Shown: positions 9,266-17,471 of the stretch, in pieces
Layout of the letters: the number at the start of each line of letters is the position of its first letter
Numbering within the stretch: position 1 is the first letter of the stretch
DNA from: JAJUFS01 sp036381175
GTDB taxonomy: Bacteria; Pseudomonadota; Gammaproteobacteria; Natronospirales; JAJUFS01
Assembly: GCA_036381175.1 (NCBI GenBank)
Contig: DASVDI010000053.1
Coordinates: 1 to 64,000 of the forward strand
Reading direction: 5' to 3'
Length of the DNA stretch: 64,000 nt
Translations under genes and position numbers: made by a program
Notes under the pieces: model-generated
What the model saw: only the letters and a program-made list of their open reading frames with translations
The model's database searches: none
Told to the model about the DNA's origin: nothing

Positions 9266-10318
9266 TCATGCGGAATTCTCGCGAGGATCGCCAAGAACCA
9301 CCGCGAACAGCGCCGCCTGCGTGATTTCTTCCAGCTCCAGCACGTTTTCGATGGCGGACTCGGCGAGTGCGCCGGTAGGGGCGGCGGCGATGCCGCGATA
9401 CGTCGCGGCGAGCTGGATATTCTGCGTGATGCAGCCGGCTTCCATCAGCACCACGCGGTAGGCCAGCGCCTGGCGGTATTTCCAGGCCGGCCGGGGAAAG
9501 TTCGCACAGAGGAAAACGATGGCGGCGGCCTTGTTCGTCCAGGGCTGGTTGCCGAGGAGCGTTTCCGGTTCCGGCAGTTCGCGGTCGTGCAGGAAGCCGA
9601 GCGAGTGTTCTGCCGCCGAATAATGATGAAAACCGGGCCGCAGGCCACCCACATTGCGGACGTAAACGTACAGCTCGAAGGGATTCCGCGCGCCACCGGA
9701 GGGCGTCATGGTCAACGGCAAGTTGCCGTATTCGCCCGCATCCAGCGTTTCCTTGTAGCCGTTGCCGGCGAACAGGCAGTCGGCGAGTGCGGCTTGCGAA
9801 ATCGCTTTTCCGGTGAACTTTCGTAGGCTGCGGCGCTGGTGGAGCACCTTGAAGAAATCGTCCTTGGCATCGAAGGCGGGCAGCGGCGCGACTTCGGCGA
9901 ACTCGCGGTTCGATTTCAACAGCGGCGGGGATGTCGCCGGGCCGCCGAAACTGCGCAGACGATCCACCGTGGCCTCGCCATCCAGGAACGGCGAATCGCG
10001 TAATCCGAAGTGATAGAAACCCGCCACGGTTCCCCAGCGCCAGGTGTCGCGATAGCGCGCGTCGCGCTCGGCGGCCGGGCTCGACTCCACCAGCACCAGT
10101 TCACGGGCGAGCAATTCGCGCAGCGTTGCAGCAGCCGTTTGGGGCGAGCCGGGCAGGCGGGCGAGCGCGTCGTCCATGCTTGTCCAGTCATCGAGCAACG
10201 CGAGCACATCGAGCATGCTTGCATCAATCGTGAACATTTCCCGGGTCAGGAAGTTGTGCAGTACCGGCTTGTCACCTTCGAAAGTGCAGGCCAGCGTAGC
10301 CGCGCGACGGATCCGCAT
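9266..10318 (-). CDS. SagB/ThcOx-type nitroreductase-fold dehydrogenase
   Basis: A 350-residue protein. An N-terminal winged-helix-like region (about 1-90) precedes a nitroreductase FMN domain (about 130-345), with RRSLRKFTGKAIS near its start and GGARNPFELYVYV in the core. SagB enzymes oxidise azolines to azoles in modified peptides. No cyclodehydratase (YcaO/SagD) or precursor peptide is visible here, so this stand-alone homologue may act on a different substrate. Start 10318 (MRIRRAATLACTF) was chosen because residues encoded further upstream look like non-coding translation. It opens a minus-strand run that continues into the HPt gene. Confidence 0.8.
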   Translation of the reverse strand: MRIRRAATLACTFEGDKPVLHNFLTREMFTIDASMLDVLALLDDWTSMDDALARLPGSPQTAAATLRELLARELVLVESSPAAERDARYRDTWRWGTVAGFYHFGLRDSPFLDGEATVDRLRSFGGPATSPPLLKSNREFAEVAPLPAFDAKDDFFKVLHQRRSLRKFTGKAISQAALADCLFAGNGYKETLDAGEYGNLPLTMTPSGGARNPFELYVYVRNVGGLRPGFHHYSAAEHSLGFLHDRELPEPETLLGNQPWTNKAAAIVFLCANFPRPAWKYRQALAYRVVLMEAGCITQNIQLAATYRGIAAAPTGALAESAIENVLELEEITQAALFAVVLGDPRENSA

Positions 10319-10438
10319 TATTTTCCCCAAGGCAGACAGAAACAGCGGGGTTTTATAGCCAGCATGGCGGCGGGAAGCAAATAAGCGCCGCAAATGCTTC
10401 TGCTAGACTTGGCCGCGCATTTTGACAAGGGGTGATCG

Positions 10439-11215
10439 ATGAGTGTCCTGGTTTTCGATATCGAAACCGTGCCGGATCTTGAAACCGGACGGCGGCTGCA
10501 TGGCCTGCAAGGCCTGGATGACGCGGACACCGCGCGGGCGATGTTTCATCTGCGCCGCAACGAGGCGGGACACGATTTCCTGCCGCTGCATCTGCATCGC
10601 GTTGTCGCGATCTCCTGCGTGCTCGCAAACCATGATTCTGTAAAGGTTTGGTCGCTGGGCGAGCCGGATGCGCCGGAAGCCGAACTCGTGAAACGTTTTT
10701 ACGATGGGCTGGATCGCTACACGCCGGACCTCGTTTCCTGGAATGGTTCCGGTTTCGATTTGCCGGTGCTGCATTACCGCGCGCTCGCGCACGGCATTTC
10801 CGCGCCGCGGTACTGGGAGATGGGCGAGTCGGATCAATCCTTCCGCTGGAACAATTACCTCAGCCGTTTTCACTGGCGTCACCTTGATCTCATGGACGTG
10901 CTCGCGGCCTACCAGCCGCGCGCGGCGGCGAAGCTTGATCAGATCGCCGTGCTCTGCGGATTTCCCGGCAAGCTCGGCATGGATGGCTCGAAAGTCTTCG
11001 ATACCTGGCTGGATGGCGGGATAGGTGCGATCCGCGATTATTGCGAAACCGATGTCATCAACACCTATCTCGTGTACCTGCGGTTCGAACTCATGCGCGG
11101 CAAGCTCAACCCGGATGAATGCGACGCCGCGATTGCGCGCCTGAAGGATTATCTGCGCGCGGAGAACAAGCCGCATTTCACGGAATACCTGGAGGCCTGG
11201 GAGAGTGGGCGGTGA
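10439..11215 (+). CDS. Predicted 3'-5' exonuclease related to the PolB exonuclease domain
   Basis: A 258-residue DnaQ-fold exonuclease. Motif ExoI (LVFDIETVPD) is at residues 3-12, an ExoII-like region is at VSWNGSGFDLPVL, and ExoIII-like acidic residues are in IRDYCETDVINTYLVY. This is the pattern of the stand-alone PolB-like exonuclease family, usually about 230-280 residues. Its DNA or RNA substrate in vivo is not established. ATG 10439 follows an AAGGGG ribosome-binding site. The stop overlaps the GTG start of rlmD (GTGA), implying translational coupling. Confidence 0.85.
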   Translation: MSVLVFDIETVPDLETGRRLHGLQGLDDADTARAMFHLRRNEAGHDFLPLHLHRVVAISCVLANHDSVKVWSLGEPDAPEAELVKRFYDGLDRYTPDLVSWNGSGFDLPVLHYRALAHGISAPRYWEMGESDQSFRWNNYLSRFHWRHLDLMDVLAAYQPRAAAKLDQIAVLCGFPGKLGMDGSKVFDTWLDGGIGAIRDYCETDVINTYLVYLRFELMRGKLNPDECDAAIARLKDYLRAENKPHFTEYLEAWESGR

Positions 11216-12543
11216 GGAGGCGCAAGCCGCCACGGGAATCCACGGCGCGCATTGAAGACATCAGCCACGACGGACGCGGCGTGGCACGCGTGGACGGCAA
11301 GACTGTGTTCGTCGATGGCGCGTTGCCAGGGGAGCTCGCGACATTTCGGCATGTGAAGCCGCATCGGAAATTCGACGAAGCGCAGGTTTTGTCCATCGAG
11401 AATGCGTCGACGGATCGCGTCGCGCCACGCTGCGCGCATTTCGGAACGTGCGGCGGCTGCACGATGCAGCATCTCTCATCGGACGCGCAGGTTCGCGCGA
11501 AACAGAAAGTGCTCGCGGATAATCTCGAACGAATTGGAAAAGTTGCGCCGAAGGAATGGCTTCGGCCGTTGACGGCGGAAGTGTGGGGATACCGTCGTCG
11601 CGCTCGTCTTGGCGTGAAATGGGTGCGCAGGAAGCAGCGCATGCTGGTCGGTTTTCGTGAACGGCATTCACCGCATCTCGCGGAAATCGAATCCTGCCAG
11701 GTACTGGATGCGAAAGTCGGCGGTCTGCTGCGACCGCTCGCCGAACTTGTCACGGCGCTTTCCATTCCCGAACGCATTCCGCAGTTCGAAGTGTCGGTGG
11801 CGGACAACGCCGTTGCCATTGTCGTGCGGCATCTCGATCCGCTCACGCCGGATGATCTGCAGAAGCTCGCGACGTTCGGTCAAAAACACGGCATCCGTTT
11901 TTACCTTCAGCCAAAAGGACCGGACTCCATCGCGCCGCTCGAAGATAATGACGAACCGTTATATTTCGATATTCCCGCGCACGATGTTCGCCTGCAGTTC
12001 GAACCCGGTGATTTCATCCAGGTCAATCGCAGCATCAACAACGCGATGATCGATCACGCGCTCGCGCTACTGGAACTTGATGGCAAGCAGGACGTGCTGG
12101 ATCTTTTCTGCGGTCTCGGCAATTTTTCACTGCCGATCGCGCGTCATGCCGCGTCGGTAACCGGCGTCGAAGGCGATGAATCGCTGGTAAAACACGCACG
12201 CGAAAATGCGACACGCAACAATATTTCCAACGCAGAATTTTTCACGGCGAACCTTTTCGAAGACGTTCGTGATTTCGCCTGGGCGAAGCGCGACTACGAT
12301 CGTGTGCTGCTGGATCCGCCGCGCGCGGGTGCGGAGGAAATCTGCCGGCGGATTGAACGGTTTTCGCCAGGCCGGCACGGCCCCGAACGCATCGTTTACG
12401 TGTCCTGTCATCCGGGCACGCTGGCGCGTGACGCCGGCATCCTCGTGCACGAGAAAGGCTACGAACTCGAAAAGGCCGGCGTAATGGACATGTTTCCGCA
12501 TACCGCGCATGTCGAGTCGATCGCGGTGTTCACGCGATCCTGA
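11212..12543 (+). CDS. rlmD: 23S rRNA (uracil-5-)-methyltransferase RlmD
   Basis: A 443-residue SAM-dependent methyltransferase that makes m5U1939 in 23S rRNA (E. coli RumA is 433 aa). An N-terminal TRAM domain (about 8-65) is followed by the [4Fe-4S] cysteines Cys74, Cys80, Cys83 and Cys162. The SAM motif is VLDLFCGLGNFSLPIA and the catalytic Cys399 is in YVSCHPGTLARD. GTG 11212 overlaps the stop of the exonuclease gene and begins the TRAM domain cleanly; the longer in-frame extension upstream is translation of that gene in another frame. Confidence 0.95.
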   Translation: MRRRKPPRESTARIEDISHDGRGVARVDGKTVFVDGALPGELATFRHVKPHRKFDEAQVLSIENASTDRVAPRCAHFGTCGGCTMQHLSSDAQVRAKQKVLADNLERIGKVAPKEWLRPLTAEVWGYRRRARLGVKWVRRKQRMLVGFRERHSPHLAEIESCQVLDAKVGGLLRPLAELVTALSIPERIPQFEVSVADNAVAIVVRHLDPLTPDDLQKLATFGQKHGIRFYLQPKGPDSIAPLEDNDEPLYFDIPAHDVRLQFEPGDFIQVNRSINNAMIDHALALLELDGKQDVLDLFCGLGNFSLPIARHAASVTGVEGDESLVKHARENATRNNISNAEFFTANLFEDVRDFAWAKRDYDRVLLDPPRAGAEEICRRIERFSPGRHGPERIVYVSCHPGTLARDAGILVHEKGYELEKAGVMDMFPHTAHVESIAVFTRS

Positions 12544-12556
12544 GGAACGGCTTGTA

Positions 12557-12562
12557 TATAAT
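12557..12562 (+). promoter_or_regulatory. Candidate -10 box (TATAAT) for the L,D-transpeptidase gene
   Basis: A perfect TATAAT lies 39 bp upstream of the ATG at 12602. No good -35 hexamer stands at 16-18 bp upstream, so the call rests on the -10 alone. Confidence 0.35.
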
Positions 12563-12601
12563 GAGTGCCATCGTCTCGAAAACGGCCGGGGAGGGACGAA
12601 C

Positions 12602-13075
12602 ATGAACGACAAATCCATCGTTATCCGTCTTTCCGCGCAACGGTTGGAACTTCACGAAGGTGGTAACGTCGTGGCGATGTATTCTGTCTCGACCGCACTG
12701 AACGGTGCGGGCGAACAGCCTAGTTCCGAGTGCACGCCGCGCGGCCGCCACGTTATTGCCGAGAAAATCGGCGCACACGCGCCGCCGGGTGCAGTGTTCA
12801 TTGCCCGCCAGCCGACCGGCGAAGTGTGGTCGCCGGAACTCGCCGCCGCGAACCCCGATCGCGACTGGATACTGACGCGCATTCTCTGGCTGGACGGTTG
12901 TGAAGACGCCAATGCCGAATCGAAACAACGCTTCATTTACATTCACGGCACGCCGGACACGGAACCGATGGGCCTGCCGCGTTCGCACGGTTGCGTGCGG
13001 ATGAGGAACGATGACGTCGCCGAGCTGTTCGATCTTGTCGAAGTCGGGACAACGGTGGATATTCATGAGAGCTAA
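12602..13075 (+). CDS. L,D-transpeptidase (YkuD family)
   Basis: A 157-residue YkuD-domain protein. The catalytic signature IHGTPD...RSHGCVRM is present, with nucleophile Cys131. The protein is nearly only the catalytic domain. No signal peptide is evident (MNDKSIVIRLSAQRLEL), although the family usually acts on periplasmic peptidoglycan, making 3-3 crosslinks or attaching proteins. ATG 12602 follows a GGGAGGGA ribosome-binding site. It lies just upstream of nagZ, another cell-wall gene. Confidence 0.85.
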   Translation: MNDKSIVIRLSAQRLELHEGGNVVAMYSVSTALNGAGEQPSSECTPRGRHVIAEKIGAHAPPGAVFIARQPTGEVWSPELAAANPDRDWILTRILWLDGCEDANAESKQRFIYIHGTPDTEPMGLPRSHGCVRMRNDDVAELFDLVEVGTTVDIHES

Positions 13076-13110
13076 AACGTGAGACACGAGATGGCGGTTA
13101 TCGAAGCACT

Positions 13111-13137
13111 GTGGGAGCGGCTTCCAGCCGCGAATCG
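13111..13137. repeat. REP-like palindromic element
   Basis: GTGGGAGCGGCTTCCAGCC followed by GCGAATC forms a short hairpin (GCGGCT/AGCCGC) with the GTGGGAG head typical of REP sequences in Pseudomonas, Stenotrophomonas and relatives. It lies between the L,D-transpeptidase and nagZ genes. Only one copy is visible, so the family assignment rests on resemblance. Confidence 0.6.
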
Positions 13138-13158
13138 TAACGTGTGCGGAAGAACGAA

Positions 13159-14208
13159 ATGAGTCTCGGTCCTCTCATGATCGACATCGCCGGAACTTCG
13201 CTCACTGAGGAAGATCGCGAGGTCCTGCGCCATCCGCTGGTCGGCGGCATCATCCTGTTCACGCGCAATTTCGAATCCATCGAACAACTCGCTACGTTGA
13301 TCGCGGAGATTCATGCCTTGCGCACGCCTCGGCTTCTGGTCGCGGTCGATCATGAAGGCGGCCGCGTGCAGCGCTTTCGGGAAGGTTTCACGGTATTGCC
13401 ACCGGCGAAAATTTATGGCCGGCTGTACAACGACGATCACGCGGCAGGTTTGAAGGCGGCGGAGCAGGGCGGCTGGTTGATGGCCGCGGAATGCCTGGCG
13501 CTTGGTATCGACATCAGCTTCGCGCCGGTGCTGGATCTCGATCTTGGTGTGAGCTCCATCATTGGTGATCGCGCATTTCATCGCAGCATTGAAGGCGTGA
13601 CGCAACTCGCATCAAGCTGGACGCGCGGCATGAAACGCGCGGGCATGGCCGCAACCGGAAAACATTTTCCGGGTCACGGTGGCATCGCGGCGGATTCGCA
13701 TCTCGAGCTGCCCGTGGATGAACGCGATTACGTCACGCTGAAACAACGCGATATGGTGCCGTTCGCGCGGTTGATTGCGAACAAGCTGGCCGCGATCATG
13801 ATGGCGCACGTTGTCTATCCAAAGATTGATGAATTGCCTGCGAGTTTTTCGCCGCGATGGATCAAGCAGGAACTGCGCGACGGCTTGCGATTCCAGGGTG
13901 CGGTGTTCTGCGATGATCTCAGCATGGAAGGCGCGGCGGGTCTTGGCGACTACAACGCGCGTGCACGCCAGGCGCTGCATGCAGGTTGCGACATGCTGCC
14001 GGTCTGCAACAATCGCGAAGGCGTCATGCAGATTCTCGATGGTTTCGGCGAGCATGACGATCCGGTCGCGCAGTTGCGACTGGTGCGAATGCATGGCCGC
14101 GCGAATTATTCGCTCGCCGATTTGCAGGCGCGGCCGGAATGGCGGGATGCGCGCAATGCGCTCGCGAGCAGGAACGGAGATGATGAATTACAACTGGACC
14201 TGACGTAA
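13159..14208 (+). CDS. nagZ: Beta-N-acetylhexosaminidase NagZ (GH3)
   Basis: A 349-residue cytoplasmic glycoside hydrolase family 3 enzyme (E. coli NagZ is 341 aa). It removes GlcNAc from GlcNAc-anhydroMurNAc peptides during cell-wall recycling. The motifs VDHEGGRVQRF, the histidine loop KHFPGHG and the nucleophile region CDDLSMEGA are present. ATG 13159 (MSLGPLMIDIAG) matches family starts better than GTG 13144. The stop overlaps the next start (TAATG). Confidence 0.95.
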   Translation: MSLGPLMIDIAGTSLTEEDREVLRHPLVGGIILFTRNFESIEQLATLIAEIHALRTPRLLVAVDHEGGRVQRFREGFTVLPPAKIYGRLYNDDHAAGLKAAEQGGWLMAAECLALGIDISFAPVLDLDLGVSSIIGDRAFHRSIEGVTQLASSWTRGMKRAGMAATGKHFPGHGGIAADSHLELPVDERDYVTLKQRDMVPFARLIANKLAAIMMAHVVYPKIDELPASFSPRWIKQELRDGLRFQGAVFCDDLSMEGAAGLGDYNARARQALHAGCDMLPVCNNREGVMQILDGFGEHDDPVAQLRLVRMHGRANYSLADLQARPEWRDARNALASRNGDDELQLDLT

Positions 14209-15326
14209 TGGAACTTCCTGAATTTCTCGAAAACATCGGCAACATACCCGGCGGCTGGGGATTGGCAGCGAAAGTCTTCGCGATCGTTTTCATCGCGCTG
14301 ATCCTGGACATGGTCCAGCGCATCGTGACGAGCAAGCTCGGCGCAAAAACGCGCAGCACGGTGAATCCCTGGGATGACGCCTTGTTCGATGCGATCCGCA
14401 AGCCGGCGTCAGTATTCATCTGGCTGGTTGGCATCACGCTCGCCGCGGAACTGATCTCACGCCAGACAGAGGCGGAAGTTTATTTCTATGTCGATGAGGC
14501 GAGAGCCATCGGCGTTGTGACGATCCTCGCCTGGTTCCTGTTGCGCTTCATCCGCAAAGTGGAAAACAACTTCATCCAGAAACGCATTCAGCAGGAAGCG
14601 CAGTTCGACCAGACTGCGGTCGACGCCATCGGCAAGTTGATGCGCGCCTCGGTGGTTATCACGGCTGTGCTCGTGCTCATGCAGACGCTCGGTTTCAGCA
14701 TAGGCGGCATTCTCGCGTTTGGCGGCATCGGCGGCATTGCGATTGGCTTTGCCGCCAAGGACATGCTCGCGAATTTCTTTGGCGGCATGACGGTGTATCT
14801 CGACAAGCCGTTCAAGGTAGGCGACTGGATACGTTCACCGGACAAGGAAATCGAAGGTACCGTGGAGCGCATCGGTTGGCGTTCGACGCGCATTCGCACA
14901 TTTGATCAACGTCCCTTGTACGTACCGAACGCCGTATTCTCGAACATCGTCGTCGAGAATCCTTCAAGAATGTTCGCGCGCCGCATTTTCGAGACGATCG
15001 GGATTCGTTATGACGATTTCGACAACATCGAAGGCATCGTCAATGACGTCCGGGAAATGATGAGCAATCACGAAGGGATCGATCAGAAGAGCACCTTGAT
15101 GGTGAACTTCGATGCGTTCGGCGAGTCGGGTGTTAACTTCTTCATTTATGCGTTCACGACGACGCGCGTCTGGGCGGAGTACCACGAGATCAAGCAGGAC
15201 GTGTTGTTGAAGATCGGCCGGATCATCGACGGTCACGGCGCGAAAGTGGCGTTGCCGACACGCCGGCTGCTGATGCCGGAAGCATTGCGTCTTGAAGGCG
15301 CGGAACGCGGAGATGAGCAAGCATGA
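14208..15326 (+). CDS. MscS-family mechanosensitive ion channel
   Basis: A 372-residue inner-membrane protein with several N-terminal membrane helices. The pore-lining helix and beta-domain junction GGIGGIAIGFAAKDMLANFFGG is glycine/alanine-rich as in MscS, and the beta domain PFKVGDWIRSPDKEIEGTVERIGWRSTRIRT follows. The family releases solutes during osmotic down-shock. It is longer than E. coli MscS (286 aa), like YbdG- or YnaI-type homologues. Start and stop overlap the flanking genes, so it belongs to the nagZ-hpt run. Confidence 0.9.
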   Translation: MELPEFLENIGNIPGGWGLAAKVFAIVFIALILDMVQRIVTSKLGAKTRSTVNPWDDALFDAIRKPASVFIWLVGITLAAELISRQTEAEVYFYVDEARAIGVVTILAWFLLRFIRKVENNFIQKRIQQEAQFDQTAVDAIGKLMRASVVITAVLVLMQTLGFSIGGILAFGGIGGIAIGFAAKDMLANFFGGMTVYLDKPFKVGDWIRSPDKEIEGTVERIGWRSTRIRTFDQRPLYVPNAVFSNIVVENPSRMFARRIFETIGIRYDDFDNIEGIVNDVREMMSNHEGIDQKSTLMVNFDAFGESGVNFFIYAFTTTRVWAEYHEIKQDVLLKIGRIIDGHGAKVALPTRRLLMPEALRLEGAERGDEQA

Positions 15327-15880
15327 CGCCTGCCAGCGCGGAAGAATTGAAGCGCGTGCTCGCCGAGGCAGACTGCCTGCACGATGCGGCCGCCGTGCAG
15401 TCGGCGATCGAAAACCTTGCCACGATGATCAACGTGCATTTTCTTGACCGGCATCCGCTGGTGCTCGTTGTCATGAACGGCGGTCTCGTGCCCGCCGGCT
15501 GGTTGTTGCCCCGGTTCGATTTCCTGCTCGAGATCGATTACATCCATGCAACGCGCTATCGCGGCGGAACGACCGGTGAACAACTGGAATGGATCGCGCG
15601 ACCGCGAAAATCCTTGCGAGGCCGCGACGTACTGCTTGTCGACGACATTCTTGATGAAGGCATCACCTTGCGATCGCTGATCGCATTCTGTCGCGAGCAG
15701 GGAGCGAGCGACGTGCGTTCGGCCGTCCTGGTGCAAAAGCAGCTTGGCCATCCCGCGGCAGTCGATGCAGATTTTGTCGGGCTTGCCGTGGAGAACCGTT
15801 ACGTATTCGGTTGCGGCATGGATTACAAGGAACACTTTCGCCAGTTGCCGGCGCTCTACGCGCTTGGCCAAAGCAAATAA
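15323..15880 (+). CDS. hpt: Hypoxanthine-guanine phosphoribosyltransferase
   Basis: A 185-residue type I phosphoribosyltransferase. The PRPP-binding motif VLLVDDILDEGITL is clear and the flexible-loop region RYRGGTTGEQLEWI precedes it. It converts hypoxanthine or guanine plus PRPP into IMP or GMP. It overlaps the channel gene by ATGA and is followed 14 bp later by methylthioinosine phosphorylase, an enzyme that releases hypoxanthine; the adjacency makes metabolic sense. Confidence 0.88.
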   Translation: MTPASAEELKRVLAEADCLHDAAAVQSAIENLATMINVHFLDRHPLVLVVMNGGLVPAGWLLPRFDFLLEIDYIHATRYRGGTTGEQLEWIARPRKSLRGRDVLLVDDILDEGITLRSLIAFCREQGASDVRSAVLVQKQLGHPAAVDADFVGLAVENRYVFGCGMDYKEHFRQLPALYALGQSK

Positions 15881-15894
15881 CAACGGAAAACAGC

Positions 15895-16632
15895 ATGTCG
15901 GAAATTGCAATCATCGGCGGCACGGGTCTCGCCAATCTTCCCGAGCTGGAAATCACGCGCCGCGAAGTGGTTTACACGCCGTTCGGCGAACCGTCCGGGC
16001 CAATTACGCACGGCCGGCTGAACGGTTGCGACATCACTTTTCTCGCGCGTCACGGTTATGGCCATACCATTCCGCCGCACAAGGTGAATTACCGCGCGAA
16101 TCTCTGGGCGCTGAAATCGCTTGGCGTGAAACGGATTGTCTCCGTCGCGGCCGTCGGCGGTATTCGCCGCGACATGTCTCCGGGCAAGATCGCGTTTCCC
16201 GAGCAGATCATCGATTACACTTACGACCGGTTTCATACCTTCTTCGAAAATGATCTCGATAAAGTCACGCACATCGATTTCACACAGCCGTATTGTCCCG
16301 ATTGCCGCAGTGTCCTTGTCGAGGCTGCTCGTAGTGCGAAACTCGATGCCGTGGAAGGCGGCGTTTACGGCGCAATGCAAGGGCCGCGTCTTGAGACCGC
16401 AGCGGAAATCGACAAGCTGGAACGCGATGGTTGCGACCTCGTCGGCATGACCGGCATGCCGGAAACCGCGCTTGCGCGCGAACTCGAACTTTCCTACGCC
16501 ACCTGCGCGGTAATTGCGAATTGGGCGGCGGGGCGTGGTGACGTTGATATTCATACCGATATCGAACGCAGCCTGCGTGCGGGAATGGAGAGAGTTACGA
16601 TGTTGCTGGCGGCCGCGTTGCCGAAGCTTTGA
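15895..16632 (+). CDS. S-methyl-5'-thioinosine phosphorylase (MTAP/PNP family)
   Basis: A 245-residue purine-nucleoside-phosphorylase-family enzyme. Motifs: IIGGTGL at the N-terminus, the phosphate-site FLARHGYGHTIPPHKVNYRANLWA region, YGAMQGPRLETAAEI and DLVGMTGMPE. Length and motifs match the Pseudomonas PA3004-type methylthioinosine phosphorylase more than methyladenosine phosphorylase, but substrate choice (MTI versus MTA) rests on a few residues. The product hypoxanthine would feed Hpt, encoded 14 bp upstream. The array of hairpin repeats begins immediately after the stop. Confidence 0.85.
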   Translation: MSEIAIIGGTGLANLPELEITRREVVYTPFGEPSGPITHGRLNGCDITFLARHGYGHTIPPHKVNYRANLWALKSLGVKRIVSVAAVGGIRRDMSPGKIAFPEQIIDYTYDRFHTFFENDLDKVTHIDFTQPYCPDCRSVLVEAARSAKLDAVEGGVYGAMQGPRLETAAEIDKLERDGCDLVGMTGMPETALARELELSYATCAVIANWAAGRGDVDIHTDIERSLRAGMERVTMLLAAALPKL

Positions 16633-16643
16633 AGTTCCTGTAA

Positions 16644-17092
16644 ATCCCCCCGCTGCGCTTCGCGCATCGGCCCCCTTTTTCAAAGGGGGCTGCCTTCGTT
16701 CATCATCGACGCAAGCCTTCATGCTCGAGACTTCGTTAATGTTGAACGGAGTACTCCCTCCCTTTTCCAAAGGGAGGGCCGGGGAGGGATTCGCATTTCT
16801 AGCGCCTTCGCAAGATTTGTTGACTCGGATTCGACAAAGCTGAACGAGGAACTCCCTCCCTTTCCCAAAGGGAGGGCTGGGGAGGGATTTGCTTTTTTCT
16901 ATAGCTTTCGCAAGATTCGTTGATTCGGATTTCGACAAAGCTGAACGAGGAGCTCCCTGCCTTTCTCAAAGGGAGGGCTGGGGAGGGATTTGCTTTCTTC
17001 TATAGCTTTCGCAAGATTCGTTGATTCGGATTTCGACAAAGCTGAACGAGGAGCTCCCTCCCTTTTCCAAAGGGAGGGTCGGGGAGGGATTT
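16644..17092. repeat. Hairpin repeat block 1: one A-type and four B-type units, about 100-bp period
   Basis: This 478-bp gene-free stretch is filled by repeats. An A-type unit at 16644-16693 (AAATCCCCCC..., arms CCCCCTTT/AAAGGGGG) is followed by four B-type units at 16742, 16841, 16942 and 17043. Each B unit has a 10-bp hairpin CCCTCCCTTT/AAAGGGAGGG followed by GGGGAGGGATTT. Starts are 99, 101 and 101 bp apart, and the between-hairpin sequence (CTTTCGCAAGATTCGTTGAT...) is also conserved. The A unit is an inverted relative of B. Confidence 0.9.
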
Positions 17093-17110
17093 CATTCAAG
17101 GACGAAAAAA

Positions 17111-17455
17111 ATGCGCTATCGAAAGGATCTCAAGCCGCTCGCGCGGACACTGCGAAACAATCAGACACTTGCGGAACAGAAACTCTGGAAGCACTTGCGT
17201 CGCGACCAGCTCGGCGTGCGTTTCTATCGGCAACGGCCAATTGCCGAGTTCATCGTCGATTTCCTTGCGCCCACTGCACGGCTGATCGTTGAAGTTGATG
17301 GCGGACGGCATTTCGAGGCGGATGCGCGCGAACAGGATGCAAGCAGGACGGCGAAGCTTGGAGCGTTGGGCTTCAACGTCGTGCGCTTTGATAACCGGCA
17401 GGTGATGTGCGAGCTGGATGCGGTGCTTGCAGAAATTTTTCGCGTGTTGAGATGA
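17111..17455 (+). CDS. DUF559 endonuclease-like protein embedded in a hairpin-repeat array
   Basis: A 114-residue DUF559 protein of the Vsr-like PD-(D/E)XK fold. Basic helices RTLRNNQTLAEQKLWKHLRR precede the core RPIAEFIVDFLAP and LIVEVDGGRHFE, which carries acidic residues Asp50, Glu61 and Asp63 at nuclease-like positions. Biochemical function of the family is not established. ATG 17111 is 18 bp after the last repeat of block 1 and has AAGGA upstream. The longer in-frame reading upstream (LPPFSKGRVGEGF) is translated repeat and was rejected. A second repeat block starts 16 bp after the stop. The placement suggests the gene moves with, or acts on, the repeats. Confidence 0.85.
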   Translation: MRYRKDLKPLARTLRNNQTLAEQKLWKHLRRDQLGVRFYRQRPIAEFIVDFLAPTARLIVEVDGGRHFEADAREQDASRTAKLGALGFNVVRFDNRQVMCELDAVLAEIFRVLR

Positions 17456-17471
17456 GGCGTGCTCGAAGAGG

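Noticed and set aside
17021..17110. N-terminal extension of the DUF559 protein
   Set aside because: The extra residues are a translation of hairpin repeat B4; the internal ATG at 17111 has its own ribosome-binding site.
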